Shown here: positions 55,568-64,000 of the stretch, in pieces | Position numbering within the stretch: position 1 is the stretch's first letter | Layout: each line of letters begins with the position of its first letter | Assembly (NCBI GenBank): GCA_019748175.1 | Contig: JAIEPX010000011.1 | Span: 62,001 to 126,000, forward strand | DNA length: 64,000 bases | Reading direction: 5' to 3' | DNA from: Gammaproteobacteria bacterium | GTDB taxonomy: Bacteria; Pseudomonadota; Gammaproteobacteria; JAIEPX01 | The notes under the pieces: generated by a model | What the model saw: only the letters and a program-made list of their open reading frames with translations | What the model was told of the DNA's origin: nothing | Databases searched by the model: none | Translations under genes and position numbers: made by a program

Positions 55568-56757
55568 ACGTTCTTAGTGGTAAAAAAATTCTTTTGGGAA
55601 TCACAGGGGGTATTGCAGCGTATAAGTGCCCTGAGCTCATTCGATTACTGACTCAACAGGGCGCTATTGTTCGACCTGTTTTAACGCAATGCGCCAAAAA
55701 TTTTGTAACGAAACATACGTTACTAGCGCTTTCTAATCAGCCTGTCTATGAATCGCTTTGGGACGGAGTAGAAAACATGTCTCATATTGAACTGTCACGC
55801 TGGGCAGATGTTATTTTAATTGCTCCAGCCACTGCGAATTTTATAGCGCAATTATCTCATGGTTTTGCGAATGATTTACTTAGCACTCTTTGTTTAGCCT
55901 CCACTTCGCCTATTGTCATTGCACCCAGCATGAATCAACAAATGTATATAAATAGTATTACACAAGCTAATATACACAAATTGATCAATAACAATTTCAT
56001 TATCTGGGGACCAGGCGAAGGTATCCAAGCGTGTGGTGAAGTGGGTCCGGGTAGAATGTTAGAGCCCGAGCACTTACTGGAAAATCTTATTCAATTTTTT
56101 TCGCCCAAATTACTGCAAAATAAAAACATCGTTATTACCGCAGGCCCTACACAAGAACCGTTGGACCCGGTAAGGTATCTCAGTAACTATAGCTCAGGAA
56201 AAATGGGCTATGCACTCGCAGAGGCAGCATTTTCAGCTGGGGCAAAAGTGACGCTCATTTCGGGTCCTACGCATTTATCAATTTCAAACAACATCAAAAA
56301 AGTTGAAGTAGTTACTGCAGAAGAAATGCATCACGCTGTATTGGATCATCTAACCCATTGCGATATTTTTATCTCGGCAGCCGCCATTAGTGATTACAAA
56401 GCAGAAAATATTGCCACATCAAAAATTAAAAAAACTAACAATAAGCTGACAATAACGCTAACCCAAAATCCTGATATATTAGAGGATGTAGCTAATCATA
56501 ACCAAAAGATTATCCGCATAGGATTTGCTGCCGAAACGCAAAATCTCTTGGAAAATGCCTATAAAAAACTGGAGGACAAAAATTGTCATATGATCATTGC
56601 AAATGAAGTTGGAAAAGATAGAGGGTTCAATTCGAATGATAATCAAGTCAGTGTCATTACCAGAAGTAATACGGTTCATCTAAAAAAAGCCTCTAAGAAA
56701 GAAATTTCTATCCAACTGATCCAGTTAATTCATGATAGTTTTAGATCTGACTACTGA
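55564..56757 (+). CDS. coaBC: Bifunctional phosphopantothenoylcysteine decarboxylase / phosphopantothenate-cysteine ligase
   Basis: A 397-residue fusion. The N-terminal CoaC flavoprotein has GITGGIAAYK, catalytic His in MSHIELSRWAD and PSMNQQMY. The C-terminal CoaB part starts near TAGPTQEPLDPVRYLSNYSSG. It starts with TTG overlapping the coaX stop (TTGA), as no ATG fits. It is the last gene of the operon; coaD and coaE are elsewhere. Confidence 0.95.
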   Translation: MNVLSGKKILLGITGGIAAYKCPELIRLLTQQGAIVRPVLTQCAKNFVTKHTLLALSNQPVYESLWDGVENMSHIELSRWADVILIAPATANFIAQLSHGFANDLLSTLCLASTSPIVIAPSMNQQMYINSITQANIHKLINNNFIIWGPGEGIQACGEVGPGRMLEPEHLLENLIQFFSPKLLQNKNIVITAGPTQEPLDPVRYLSNYSSGKMGYALAEAAFSAGAKVTLISGPTHLSISNNIKKVEVVTAEEMHHAVLDHLTHCDIFISAAAISDYKAENIATSKIKKTNNKLTITLTQNPDILEDVANHNQKIIRIGFAAETQNLLENAYKKLEDKNCHMIIANEVGKDRGFNSNDNQVSVITRSNTVHLKKASKKEISIQLIQLIHDSFRSDY

Positions 56758-56798
56758 ATTATTGTCCTCTGAATTACTTAGATTCCCTCACTAATCCC

Positions 56799-56828
56799 TA
56801 GACAAATCTAGCAACTATATGGTATGAT
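56799..56828 (+). promoter_or_regulatory. Promoter of the WD40-like gene
   Basis: TAGACA (56799-56804), 18-base spacer, TATGAT (56823-56828), each five of six matches. The -10 overlaps the first in-frame ATG (56824), which argues that translation starts at the later ATG at 56866. Confidence 0.5.
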
Positions 56829-56865
56829 ACAGTTCAATTTAGCAATATTGCGAAGAGTGACAAAC

Positions 56866-57894
56866 ATGCAGAAGCCTTCAATTCTAAGCCAGGACACACG
56901 TCAACAAGAAGCGCCTACAAGGGGTGAAGCAGCTAATACTGGATTGACAAGGTTTTTCCGTACTGCAAATTATCAAGTCGAGGATCTTAGATTTCGCATG
57001 GCACATAAAACTCCCATACCTAAGAAGGCTAAAATTGAATTAAAGAAGCCGAAAATAGAATTCATAGCACAACTGCTTACAGAGTCTAACCCAACTGAAG
57101 CACCTATTCTTATCTCATACGCAAATCATTCTCTTGATGTTTTGACATTTGAGGGTGAGCGTATTTGTGAGTTAGTGGGGCATGAGGCTAAAGTCACAGC
57201 GGCGAAAGCACTTTCAGATAAAGTAATAGTCACAGGTGATACAAACGGTGTTTTAATTGTTTGGGATCTCACGCGAAATGAAGATCTAGAGCATACTTCA
57301 CGATATTTACTTAAAAGATTTTGTGAACATACCAATGCTATTACGGCAATTGAAGCAATAAATGCTCAGAATTTCGTTAGTGCTTCATTGGATTGTTCTT
57401 ATCGATATTGGCAGATTGACAGTGATATTGCGCTTCAAACGATCGAGTCAACTCCTAAAAAGCCAATTCTTTCAATGACACTTTTGTCAGAGAATGTAGT
57501 ACTTTATTGTGTAGAAAGAGTTGAAGGAAAACCTTTTATTAGTTATGACATTATCAAATGTCATCGTCTTGATTCTCGACATACTATAATCGACCAGCCA
57601 AACTATTCAAAATCTGGGATTTTTGGGGCCATTACTCATGTTAAACTAACGCCTGATGGTCGTTTAACTTTAATCGATCAAATGAAAAATGCAAGCACAG
57701 TGATTAATCGAGTTAAAAACATTTCTCTTTATGCCAAACCTCCAATATCAATTTTATCTAATGGTTGGTTTGCATTTTTGGGTAATAAGCGGAACATAGT
57801 TGTTGAACAATTCCCATTAGTTGACGAACCAATGTTATCTGCTGAAACTCAAGCAATAGTAGAAGTTAAATCGCCAGCGGCCACTACTTTATAA
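56866..57894 (+). CDS. WD40-like repeat protein, candidate effector
   Basis: A 342-residue cytosolic protein. Divergent WD40 blades are visible, for example ELVGHEAKVTAAKALSDKV with TGDTNGVLIVWDL, and EHTNAITAIEAINAQNFVSA with SLDCSYRYWQI. Later blades are weak. Residues 1-60 are basic and Lys-rich near KKAKIELKKPKIE. WD40 proteins scaffold eukaryotic-type complexes and are common among effectors of intracellular bacteria; that use is inferred. It converges on the coiled-coil gene, three bases apart. Confidence 0.75.
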   Translation: MQKPSILSQDTRQQEAPTRGEAANTGLTRFFRTANYQVEDLRFRMAHKTPIPKKAKIELKKPKIEFIAQLLTESNPTEAPILISYANHSLDVLTFEGERICELVGHEAKVTAAKALSDKVIVTGDTNGVLIVWDLTRNEDLEHTSRYLLKRFCEHTNAITAIEAINAQNFVSASLDCSYRYWQIDSDIALQTIESTPKKPILSMTLLSENVVLYCVERVEGKPFISYDIIKCHRLDSRHTIIDQPNYSKSGIFGAITHVKLTPDGRLTLIDQMKNASTVINRVKNISLYAKPPISILSNGWFAFLGNKRNIVVEQFPLVDEPMLSAETQAIVEVKSPAATTL

Positions 57895-57897
57895 TTA

Positions 57898-59445
57898 TTA
57901 CTTAGGGCCCGAAACTTTAGGCACTGTTACCTGTCCTTTTTCTTTTTCAGGTTCTACCTTTGGATTGTTTGCTTGCCTATTGGCTTCTCTAGCACGTAAT
58001 AATGCAGCAACATGAGGTGATGGTGCTGCCGCGGCGTCAGTAGGTGGTTTTTTTGTTATGCTTATACTCGTGCTTCTTTCTCGAGTGGTTTTCATTGGCT
58101 CGACACTGCTGACAAAAGAACTTAAGTTATCTTGAAATTCAGTCACAGTGGCTTTTAACTTTTTAAATTCTAATAAGCTTGTTCTTATACTGGTGTCTTC
58201 TGCTTTTAGCATTTCTTTATTCGTATTCAAATTATAGCCTTTATCTTCATAACCATTCTCAATTTCTTTTGCGGCTTTTGCCATGGCTTTATCAGCACAA
58301 TCTTCTTGATAGCGGGACTTTGTCACCAGGGTCTTATATTTTATGGCAGTACTATCTTTTTCGCCTACAAATTTTGTTGCACTTTCCATTATTTTTTCAC
58401 GCTGTTGATCGACCTCTCTAAGATTACTAGCAGTCTCCTTGCGTGACTCTTTTTGAGTTTTTTCGTAATTTGCGATTTTGGCATCCGAGGCTTCTTCCAT
58501 CGTTTTTGCTTCCTTTACCTCCCGTTTAGTTATTGCATTGACCTCTCTAAAAGACGTGCCGCTTAACCCGCTACCTTTTTTAGCTATTTCACGTTCTTCT
58601 TGAGTGTCTAATTTTTCCATAATGATACTAACTTCAGCCCTAACATCCTTTCTTGTATTTTGTGTATTATCTTCAGTTAATTTTGTAATTCTAGTATTTC
58701 GTTCATCATTAATGGCGAGATCGGTGCGTTGAATTAATTCTGTTTGAGTATCCTGATGTTTTTCTTGCCCTTTAATTGCACTATCATAAAGTTGTGCTTC
58801 GGAAAATAACTTAGCTGATCGGTGGTAATCATCCGCAGCGCGAGCATAAGTTTCTTGTTGGACTCTATGATATTCTACTTTAAGATACACTTCAGGTTTA
58901 TTTCCATCAAATGTTTTTACTTGATTTGCAATTCCAGCTATTCCCGCTTTGTATGAGGCATAATTCGAGAAAGATTTTTCCCTAGCATTGAATGCAGGCT
59001 CTATTCTATCAATTTCTCGCGAGCAGAGATTAGCTTCGCTCGTTAAAAACTTTATCAATATTGCACGATCTTCAGGGTTAATGCTGGTGGGGGTATTTTT
59101 TGATGGTTCGCTTTTTAAAGTCTGCTCACCTCTGGCTGTATACATCCCGGTTGTGGGATTTAAAGTATTACCTATCGATTCTAAAAGAGCCATATGTTCG
59201 ATGAGATTAGCGGCTGTAGCATCCAGATCTTTGCCATATAATTGTGATCGGTTTTCTGCGAGACTGACCAATTTGTGCAATTGGTCAGATAATGGATTTT
59301 TTGATGAAAATCCTCGCTTGCTACCATAAATCTCTGTCTTCTTAACCGCATTGATTAATTCTTGACGCGATTCTAGCACCTCAGGTAAAGCTTTACCCGC
59401 CTTGAGTGTCTCCGGAAACGCAACAGTATTGGCTCTAACACGCAT
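57898..59445 (-). CDS. Coiled-coil protein, 515 aa, candidate effector
   Basis: It is highly charged and alpha-helical, with long heptad-like Glu/Lys stretches from about residue 150 to 450 (for example KEAKTMEEASDAKIANYEKT). A Pro/Ala-rich and basic tail follows (PPTDAAAAPSPHVAALLRA). There is no signal peptide or membrane segment. The start is probably the ATG at 59445, seven bases after GAGGTG; the frame stays open to 59568, which would overlap dxr. I know no matching family. Its position beside the WD40-like gene suggests joint acquisition. Confidence 0.78.
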   Translation of the reverse strand: MRVRANTVAFPETLKAGKALPEVLESRQELINAVKKTEIYGSKRGFSSKNPLSDQLHKLVSLAENRSQLYGKDLDATAANLIEHMALLESIGNTLNPTTGMYTARGEQTLKSEPSKNTPTSINPEDRAILIKFLTSEANLCSREIDRIEPAFNAREKSFSNYASYKAGIAGIANQVKTFDGNKPEVYLKVEYHRVQQETYARAADDYHRSAKLFSEAQLYDSAIKGQEKHQDTQTELIQRTDLAINDERNTRITKLTEDNTQNTRKDVRAEVSIIMEKLDTQEEREIAKKGSGLSGTSFREVNAITKREVKEAKTMEEASDAKIANYEKTQKESRKETASNLREVDQQREKIMESATKFVGEKDSTAIKYKTLVTKSRYQEDCADKAMAKAAKEIENGYEDKGYNLNTNKEMLKAEDTSIRTSLLEFKKLKATVTEFQDNLSSFVSSVEPMKTTRERSTSISITKKPPTDAAAAPSPHVAALLRAREANRQANNPKVEPEKEKGQVTVPKVSGPK

Positions 59446-59562
59446 ACCATTCACCTCATATCTTTGATTATAGTATATTTTCACTCTTGATGTTGTTGTA
59501 GTTCCCCCTGGGATTAGTGTTGATTTGTGGTAAACTGGCCTTTTTGTTTGAGTAGCTAACGA

Positions 59563-60762
59563 ATGCAAAAAATCACATTATTGGGCGCAACTGGATCTAT
59601 AGGAAAAAGCACCTTAGATATCATCGCTAACCATATTGATAAATATCAACTTTTTGCCGTTTGTGCGAATTCAGATGTTGAAGGGCTATTCAAAATATGC
59701 CTTGATTGGGAGCCCAGCTTTGCCGTAATGGCAGATAGTGCAGCTGCTGAACAATTGCACAGTAAAGTTCGTGCTGCTGGTCTTCCTACAGAAGTGCTTG
59801 GGGGCGAAGAAGGGCTGGTACGGGTCAGTGAGCATCCTGGGGTAGATTGTGTTGTGGCCGCAGTTGTCGGCGCTGCGGGATTGGTACCTACCATTGCAGC
59901 CGCACGAGCCGGTAAACGGCTCTGTTTGGCGAATAAAGAAACGCTCGTGATGGCAGGGCAATTGTTTATGCAAGCGGTGGAAGAGGGGAACGCTACCTTA
60001 ATTCCTGTGGATAGTGAGCACAGTGCCTTGTTTCAGTCTATGCCGCCTGGATATCGTACAGGAACCACTCCTCAAGGCGTTGAAAAATTGATTTTGACTG
60101 CTTCTGGTGGTCCGTTTAGAGAATATTCAGTCGATCAACTCCAACAAGTTACGCCAGCCCAAGCCATTGCTCATCCGAATTGGAATATGGGGCCTAAGAT
60201 TTCCGTGGATTCAGCCACGATGATGAATAAAGGATTGGAAATTATTGAAGCTCATTGGTTGTTTCACATGCCTTGTTCAAAAATTGATGTGTTAATTCAT
60301 CCTCAAAGTATCATTCATTCCCTGGTGGAATATGCGGACGGTTCACAAGTAAGTCAATTGGGTATGCCTGATATGCGAACACCCATAGCGTGTGCACTAA
60401 GTTGGCCAGAAAGAATTACCACGAATGTTAAAAAACTGGATTTGAGCAAAATAGGGCAACTCACATTTTCTACCCCTGATTTGCAGCTATTTCCGTGTTT
60501 ACGATTTGCTTTTGAAGCGATTAAAAAGGGCGGGGCGGCGCCTGCAATTTTAAATGCCGCAAACGAAGTTGCAGTGTCCACATTTTTAGAAGGCAATATA
60601 CCATTTCTCGCGATTCCAAAACTAATCGAGGATGCATTGACCGTTCTGCCATCATCCGCTTCGATTAGCAGTGTCCCTGATTTGCTGATGATCGATCGTC
60701 TTACTCGTGATCATGTTAGACGGAAAATTTCTAATTTTGAATCGGCCAAAACCCTCATTTAA
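59563..60762 (+). CDS. dxr: 1-deoxy-D-xylulose 5-phosphate reductoisomerase
   Basis: A 399-residue NADPH enzyme making MEP, the second step of non-mevalonate isoprenoid synthesis. It has GATGSIGKSTLDII, NKETLVMAG, IPVDSEHSALFQ and SVDSATMMNKGLE, with the divalent metal ligands intact. In the ancestral order it follows cdsA; here 24 kb intervene. A decayed second copy of its 3' end lies at 61236-61345. Confidence 0.97.
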   Translation: MQKITLLGATGSIGKSTLDIIANHIDKYQLFAVCANSDVEGLFKICLDWEPSFAVMADSAAAEQLHSKVRAAGLPTEVLGGEEGLVRVSEHPGVDCVVAAVVGAAGLVPTIAAARAGKRLCLANKETLVMAGQLFMQAVEEGNATLIPVDSEHSALFQSMPPGYRTGTTPQGVEKLILTASGGPFREYSVDQLQQVTPAQAIAHPNWNMGPKISVDSATMMNKGLEIIEAHWLFHMPCSKIDVLIHPQSIIHSLVEYADGSQVSQLGMPDMRTPIACALSWPERITTNVKKLDLSKIGQLTFSTPDLQLFPCLRFAFEAIKKGGAAPAILNAANEVAVSTFLEGNIPFLAIPKLIEDALTVLPSSASISSVPDLLMIDRLTRDHVRRKISNFESAKTLI

Positions 60763-60775
60763 TTAGAAATTAGTA

Positions 60776-60814
60776 TCGATTTTTAAAAACCTCTAACAAC
60801 TCAAGACGCGACGC
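60776..60814 (+). repeat. Dispersed repeat copy D, after dxr
   Basis: 39 bases from TCGATTT to GACGC match copy B with five mismatches. It starts 13 bases after the dxr stop. Confidence 0.78.
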
Positions 60815-60887
60815 TGAAAACAAGATGTGCTATGGTCAATACGCGACACGATGTCGATTTAGATTAATCAACTTGGAGTTTAATGCC

Positions 60888-61223
60888 ATGGAAAAGAAAC
60901 ACGAACCGTTAGCGCCAGTGCCGATTTATCTCGCGCGGTTAGCTCGAGGAATCCTGAGTGGCTTAGTTGCGATAGCTATTGCGCTGTATGTCGGCATGTT
61001 GGGTTATCATGTTTTTGAAAAAATGACTTGGATAGACGCCTTCACCAACGCATCGATGATTCTCTCTGGTATGGGTCCATTAGGCCAGTTAAATTACGAA
61101 GCAGGCAAAATTTTCGCAGGCTGTTACGCGCTGTTCAGCGGTTTAGCCTTTATCTTAATCATGGGTTTAATTTTTGGCCCGATTCTCCACCGATTTTTTC
61201 ACAAGTTTCATCTGGATACTTAA
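60888..61223 (+). CDS. Small channel-like membrane protein, 111 aa
   Basis: Two membrane segments (about residues 18-43 and 75-98) enclose an amphipathic stretch DAFTNASMILSGMGPLG. This resembles the pore-helix/filter layout of two-TM potassium-channel-like proteins, with GMGP in place of the GYG filter. The C-terminus is His-rich and basic (LHRFFHKFHLDT). The start at 60888 has a TTGGAG ribosome site. It occupies the place of rseP between dxr and bamA. Ion transport is only inferred. Confidence 0.75.
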   Translation: MEKKHEPLAPVPIYLARLARGILSGLVAIAIALYVGMLGYHVFEKMTWIDAFTNASMILSGMGPLGQLNYEAGKIFAGCYALFSGLAFILIMGLIFGPILHRFFHKFHLDT

Positions 61224-61235
61224 AAGTATAACTGC

Positions 61236-61345
61236 CAGTGCCCCTTGATTTGCTGCTTGCTGATCGTCTTACTAGAGATATTGTTAGACGTCAGATTCAT
61301 AATTTTGAATCTACCATGATCTTTGTTTGATTAGAAATTAATATT
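61236..61345 (+). pseudogene. Decayed duplicate of the dxr 3' end
   Basis: Codons here read LDLLLADRLTRDIVRRQIHN then FESTMIFV and TGA, parallel to the dxr end PDLLMIDRLTRDHVRRKISN then FESAKTLI. The match continues past both stops (TTAGAAATTA), so it is a DNA-level duplicate. A degenerate dispersed repeat follows at the same relative place as after the real dxr. Confidence 0.8.
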
Positions 61346-61357
61346 GTTTTGCGACAG

Positions 61358-61402
61358 CCAAGACGCGAGGCCCTCGTTCTCGTTCGTCGCAAGACGTGAC
61401 GC
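61358..61402 (+). repeat. Degenerate dispersed repeat copies upstream of bamA
   Basis: CCAAGACGCGAGGC at 61359-61372 and CGCAAGACGTGACGC at 61388-61402 resemble the repeat core. They follow the decayed dxr end, as copy D follows the real one. Confidence 0.5.
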
Positions 61403-61515
61403 ATTCACCATCGAGAAGGGGAGCAATTGACCCTCACAGTGCATCGTGTATACTGCTGCAGCGGGATCAAGAGAGTTTCGCAATTGATACTGGAATAAAG
61501 AAAAGGTAAAGGAAA

Positions 61516-63876
61516 ATGAAGCTAACCTCCAAGCATTTGATGAAAACACTTTTAGCCGCAGCGCTGTGTTCCTCGTCGGCATCAGTTTCGGCATTCACGG
61601 TTAACCATATTCGGTTTGAAGGGTTACAGCGTGTTCGGCCTGAAACAGTTCGGAATTATCTCACAATCAAAGAAGGCAAAGAGGTTGATCCGCGAGATAC
61701 TCGTAAGCTTGTTGAAGATCTTTACAAGACGGGATTTTTTGAAGATATTAGTTTAGCGCGCAGTAACACAACATTGATAATTCGCGTTGTAGAGCGGTCT
61801 GTGATTAGTCGCTTGAATATCACCGGAAATCATGAAATCAAAACAGAAGATTTGATGAAGGTGCTCAAAGAAAATGGCATCGGTGAAGGACGCACATACG
61901 ATAAATCAGTTTTCACCAACATCCAACACTCGTTGGAAGGTCAATATTTTAATTTGGGTCGTTATAATGCCAAAGTGCATACAAAAATCACGCGCCTACA
62001 GGATAATCGTGTCGATATTAACATTTCTATTTTTGAAGGCCAAGTTTCAAAAATTAAAGACATTCGAGTTGTGGGAAATCAAACTTTTTCAAGCAAATCG
62101 TTGCTAAAAGATTTTCAATTATCTACAACCTCATTATTTTCTTTTATTTCACACAACGATCGTTATGCTGCAGATAAATTAGCAGCCGATTTAGAAAGTC
62201 TTCGATCCTATTATATGGATAGAGGGTATTTAGAATTTCAAATTACCTCAACGCAAGTTACGATTACACCCGACAAACGTGATGTGTTTATCACCATCAA
62301 TGTTAAAGAAGGCAAGCCTTTTATTTTAAAGACATATTCTATTTCAACAAAGTTAACGAGTGAAATTCCACAGTTACGTCAATTAATCAAAATGGATGTA
62401 GGCAAGCCATTTTCTCGAAAAGAATTAATAGACTCTCAAAAAAGAATTGTAGATTATTTTGCTGATAAAGGTTTTGCCTTTGCAAAAGTGAATATTCAGC
62501 CTGATGTTAATGAAAAAACGCACGAAGTTTCTGTTAATCTTGATATTGTTCCTGGACAACGCGTCTATGTTCGAAATGTGACTTTTGACGGTAATACCAG
62601 TACCAAAGATGAAGTGATTCGTCGAGAATTACGTCAATTTGAGAGTAGTCTTTATTCACAAGCGAATGTGAAAGAAGGTAAGCGCCGATTAGCGAATTTG
62701 GGTTATCTCGAAAAAGTGGATGTTGATACAAAACCAGTTCCAGGCTCATCCAATTTAGTGGATGTGAGTTATAAAGTGACTGAAGCGCCTGCTGCTTCTG
62801 CAAATGCGCAAATAGGTTATTCTGATGCGGTGGGTTTTGTATACGGTGCGAATATTAAGCATAAAAATTTCATGGGAACAGGCAATAGTGTGATGTTAGG
62901 TTTTGAGAAAAATGATGCTTCTCAAAATTATAGTTTTGATATTTATAAACCGTATTTGACGATTTCGGGAATAGGTGCTGGATTTACAGCGTATTATCAA
63001 AAAACGACGCCTGGGCATGTGGGTATTAGTAACTATCGCATGGATAGTTACGGCGGATCCGTTAATTTCAGTGTACCAATTTCTGAATATAATCATTTCT
63101 CATTTGGCTTGGGTTATAGCAATATTGATTTAATGGTTGATCATGGAAAATGTAAAGAAAATCAGACGGTCTACGAAAAATTTGTTCATGAAAAAGGTAA
63201 TATTTTTGACCAATTTACGTTGAGTATGGGTTGGAGCCATAGTTCGTATGATAGGGCTATTTTCCCAACAGAAGGTTTCAGACATTCTCTGAAATTGAAT
63301 TTGGGTGTGCCAGTGGCTAAAGATAGCTTGCAGTACTATAAAGTGAATTACGATGCCTCTTATTACCACCCGTTACCGGCACATTTTGTATTTAATGCCA
63401 AAGCAAGATTAGGTTATGGTGATGGGTTTGGATCGACCTCAACCTTACCGTTTTTCTTGAATTATTATGCGGGAGGGATGGATACGGTACGTTCATTCGA
63501 TGATAATAGCCTAGGCCCAATAGACGTTAATCATGAGACTATAGGTGGTAACATATTAACTACGGGTAGTTTAGAGTTGATTATGCCCGAATGGTTTGGT
63601 GAACATATTCGCACATTACTATACTTCGATGCGGGCAACGTGTTCGATTCTCATTTTCATCTAAAACGTGTAGACTGTGACAATCCACAGAAAGTGTTGG
63701 CAGAGCGTGATTTTCAATTTGATCCAAGCCGCTTACATTATAGTGCGGGTGTTCATCTTGAGTGGTTGTCTCCGTTTGGCCCTTTGCGTTTTAGTGTGGG
63801 TTATCCTCTGAACAAAGTAACGGGTGATTTTAATCGTCCACGTATTTTCCAATTTTCAGTGGGTACCAGTTTGTAG
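61516..63876 (+). CDS. bamA: Outer membrane protein assembly factor BamA
   Basis: A 786-residue Omp85 protein with a Sec signal peptide ending SVSA. Five POTRA domains (about residues 25-420) start at FTVNHIRFEGLQRV, followed by a 16-strand barrel. The usual VRGF lid motif reads VRSFDDNSLGP, with Gly to Ser. The C-terminus FQFSVGTSL is a typical barrel end. It inserts outer-membrane proteins with the Bam lipoproteins. skp follows, as in other gammaproteobacteria. Confidence 0.96.
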   Translation: MKLTSKHLMKTLLAAALCSSSASVSAFTVNHIRFEGLQRVRPETVRNYLTIKEGKEVDPRDTRKLVEDLYKTGFFEDISLARSNTTLIIRVVERSVISRLNITGNHEIKTEDLMKVLKENGIGEGRTYDKSVFTNIQHSLEGQYFNLGRYNAKVHTKITRLQDNRVDINISIFEGQVSKIKDIRVVGNQTFSSKSLLKDFQLSTTSLFSFISHNDRYAADKLAADLESLRSYYMDRGYLEFQITSTQVTITPDKRDVFITINVKEGKPFILKTYSISTKLTSEIPQLRQLIKMDVGKPFSRKELIDSQKRIVDYFADKGFAFAKVNIQPDVNEKTHEVSVNLDIVPGQRVYVRNVTFDGNTSTKDEVIRRELRQFESSLYSQANVKEGKRRLANLGYLEKVDVDTKPVPGSSNLVDVSYKVTEAPAASANAQIGYSDAVGFVYGANIKHKNFMGTGNSVMLGFEKNDASQNYSFDIYKPYLTISGIGAGFTAYYQKTTPGHVGISNYRMDSYGGSVNFSVPISEYNHFSFGLGYSNIDLMVDHGKCKENQTVYEKFVHEKGNIFDQFTLSMGWSHSSYDRAIFPTEGFRHSLKLNLGVPVAKDSLQYYKVNYDASYYHPLPAHFVFNAKARLGYGDGFGSTSTLPFFLNYYAGGMDTVRSFDDNSLGPIDVNHETIGGNILTTGSLELIMPEWFGEHIRTLLYFDAGNVFDSHFHLKRVDCDNPQKVLAERDFQFDPSRLHYSAGVHLEWLSPFGPLRFSVGYPLNKVTGDFNRPRIFQFSVGTSL

Positions 63877-63916
63877 TTTTTTGGGTGTTTATTAACTTTA
63901 GTGTGAGGAAAATTTG

Positions 63917-64000
63917 ATGAAAAGAGTAATTGTAACTTTAGCAGCCTCTTTGTTAATGGCTGGAATCAGTGTTGCACAAGCAGCTGATGTTCGTATTGCA
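63917..64000 (+). CDS. skp: Periplasmic chaperone Skp/OmpH, N-terminal part (partial)
   Basis: 28 codons remain in the window: a Sec signal peptide MKRVIVTLAASLLMAGISVA followed by QAADVRIA, the Skp mature start. GAGG precedes the ATG. Position after bamA supports the call. Confidence 0.88.
   Translation, partial: MKRVIVTLAASLLMAGISVAQAADVRIA

Overview
The window (about 64 kb, moderately AT-rich) comes from a gammaproteobacterium. The likeliest placement is an intracellular, Legionellales-like lineage. The support is conserved gammaproteobacterial gene order (pheST-ihfA-merR-tRNA-Pro; rne/rluC-yceD-rpmF-plsX-fab-mltG-tmk-holB-tatD; rpsB-tsf-pyrH-frr-uppS-cdsA and dxr-bamA-skp), an IcmL/DotI-family protein typical of bacteria with a Dot/Icm type IVB secretion system, and effector-like proteins (ankyrin repeats, WD40-like repeats, coiled coil, one giant 3384-residue protein). 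No species is claimed.

Layout. 1-4.3 kb: end of pheS, pheT, ihfA, a MerR regulator, tRNA-Pro(GGG), ycaR-kdsB. 4.3-19.6 kb: rne (long low-complexity tail) divergent from rluC, then the plsX/fatty-acid cluster running to holB and a TatD-type hydrolase. This cluster has lost yceF, fabH and pabC from their usual places and gained an IcmL-like gene and small hypotheticals. 19.6-29 kb: an unknown 447-aa protein, metNIQ methionine uptake, an outer-membrane barrel with four histidine-rich loops, lexA, a long palindromic element, a DinB-type polymerase and an ankyrin protein. 29.3-35.1 kb: map, then rpsB to cdsA.

At 35.1-59.5 kb the usual cdsA-dxr junction is opened by about 24 kb of extra DNA. In order this holds: the giant helicase-like protein; a Phd antitoxin followed by a wrecked PIN toxin; an AT-rich island bounded by 46-bp direct repeats (a nuclease-like/SEC-C protein, a HEPN/zinc-ribbon protein and an AbiEi-type regulator with textbook paired operators); a methyltransferase-like gene; a two-component system; an overlapping pantothenate-to-4'-phosphopantetheine operon (PanG-like reductase, panB, panC, coaX, coaBC); and a convergent WD40-like/coiled-coil pair. 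From 59.5 kb the conserved cluster resumes with dxr, a small channel-like membrane protein, a decayed second dxr 3' end, bamA and the start of skp. rseP is missing from its usual place.

A short dispersed repeat (core CAACTCAAGACGCGACGCC) occurs at least five times, often touching the 3' ends of genes, and two copies bound the nuclease/HEPN island. That island is the best candidate here for an undescribed defence system. The giant protein and the His-loop barrel are the next most unusual genes. I saw no insertion sequence, integrase or CRISPR array.
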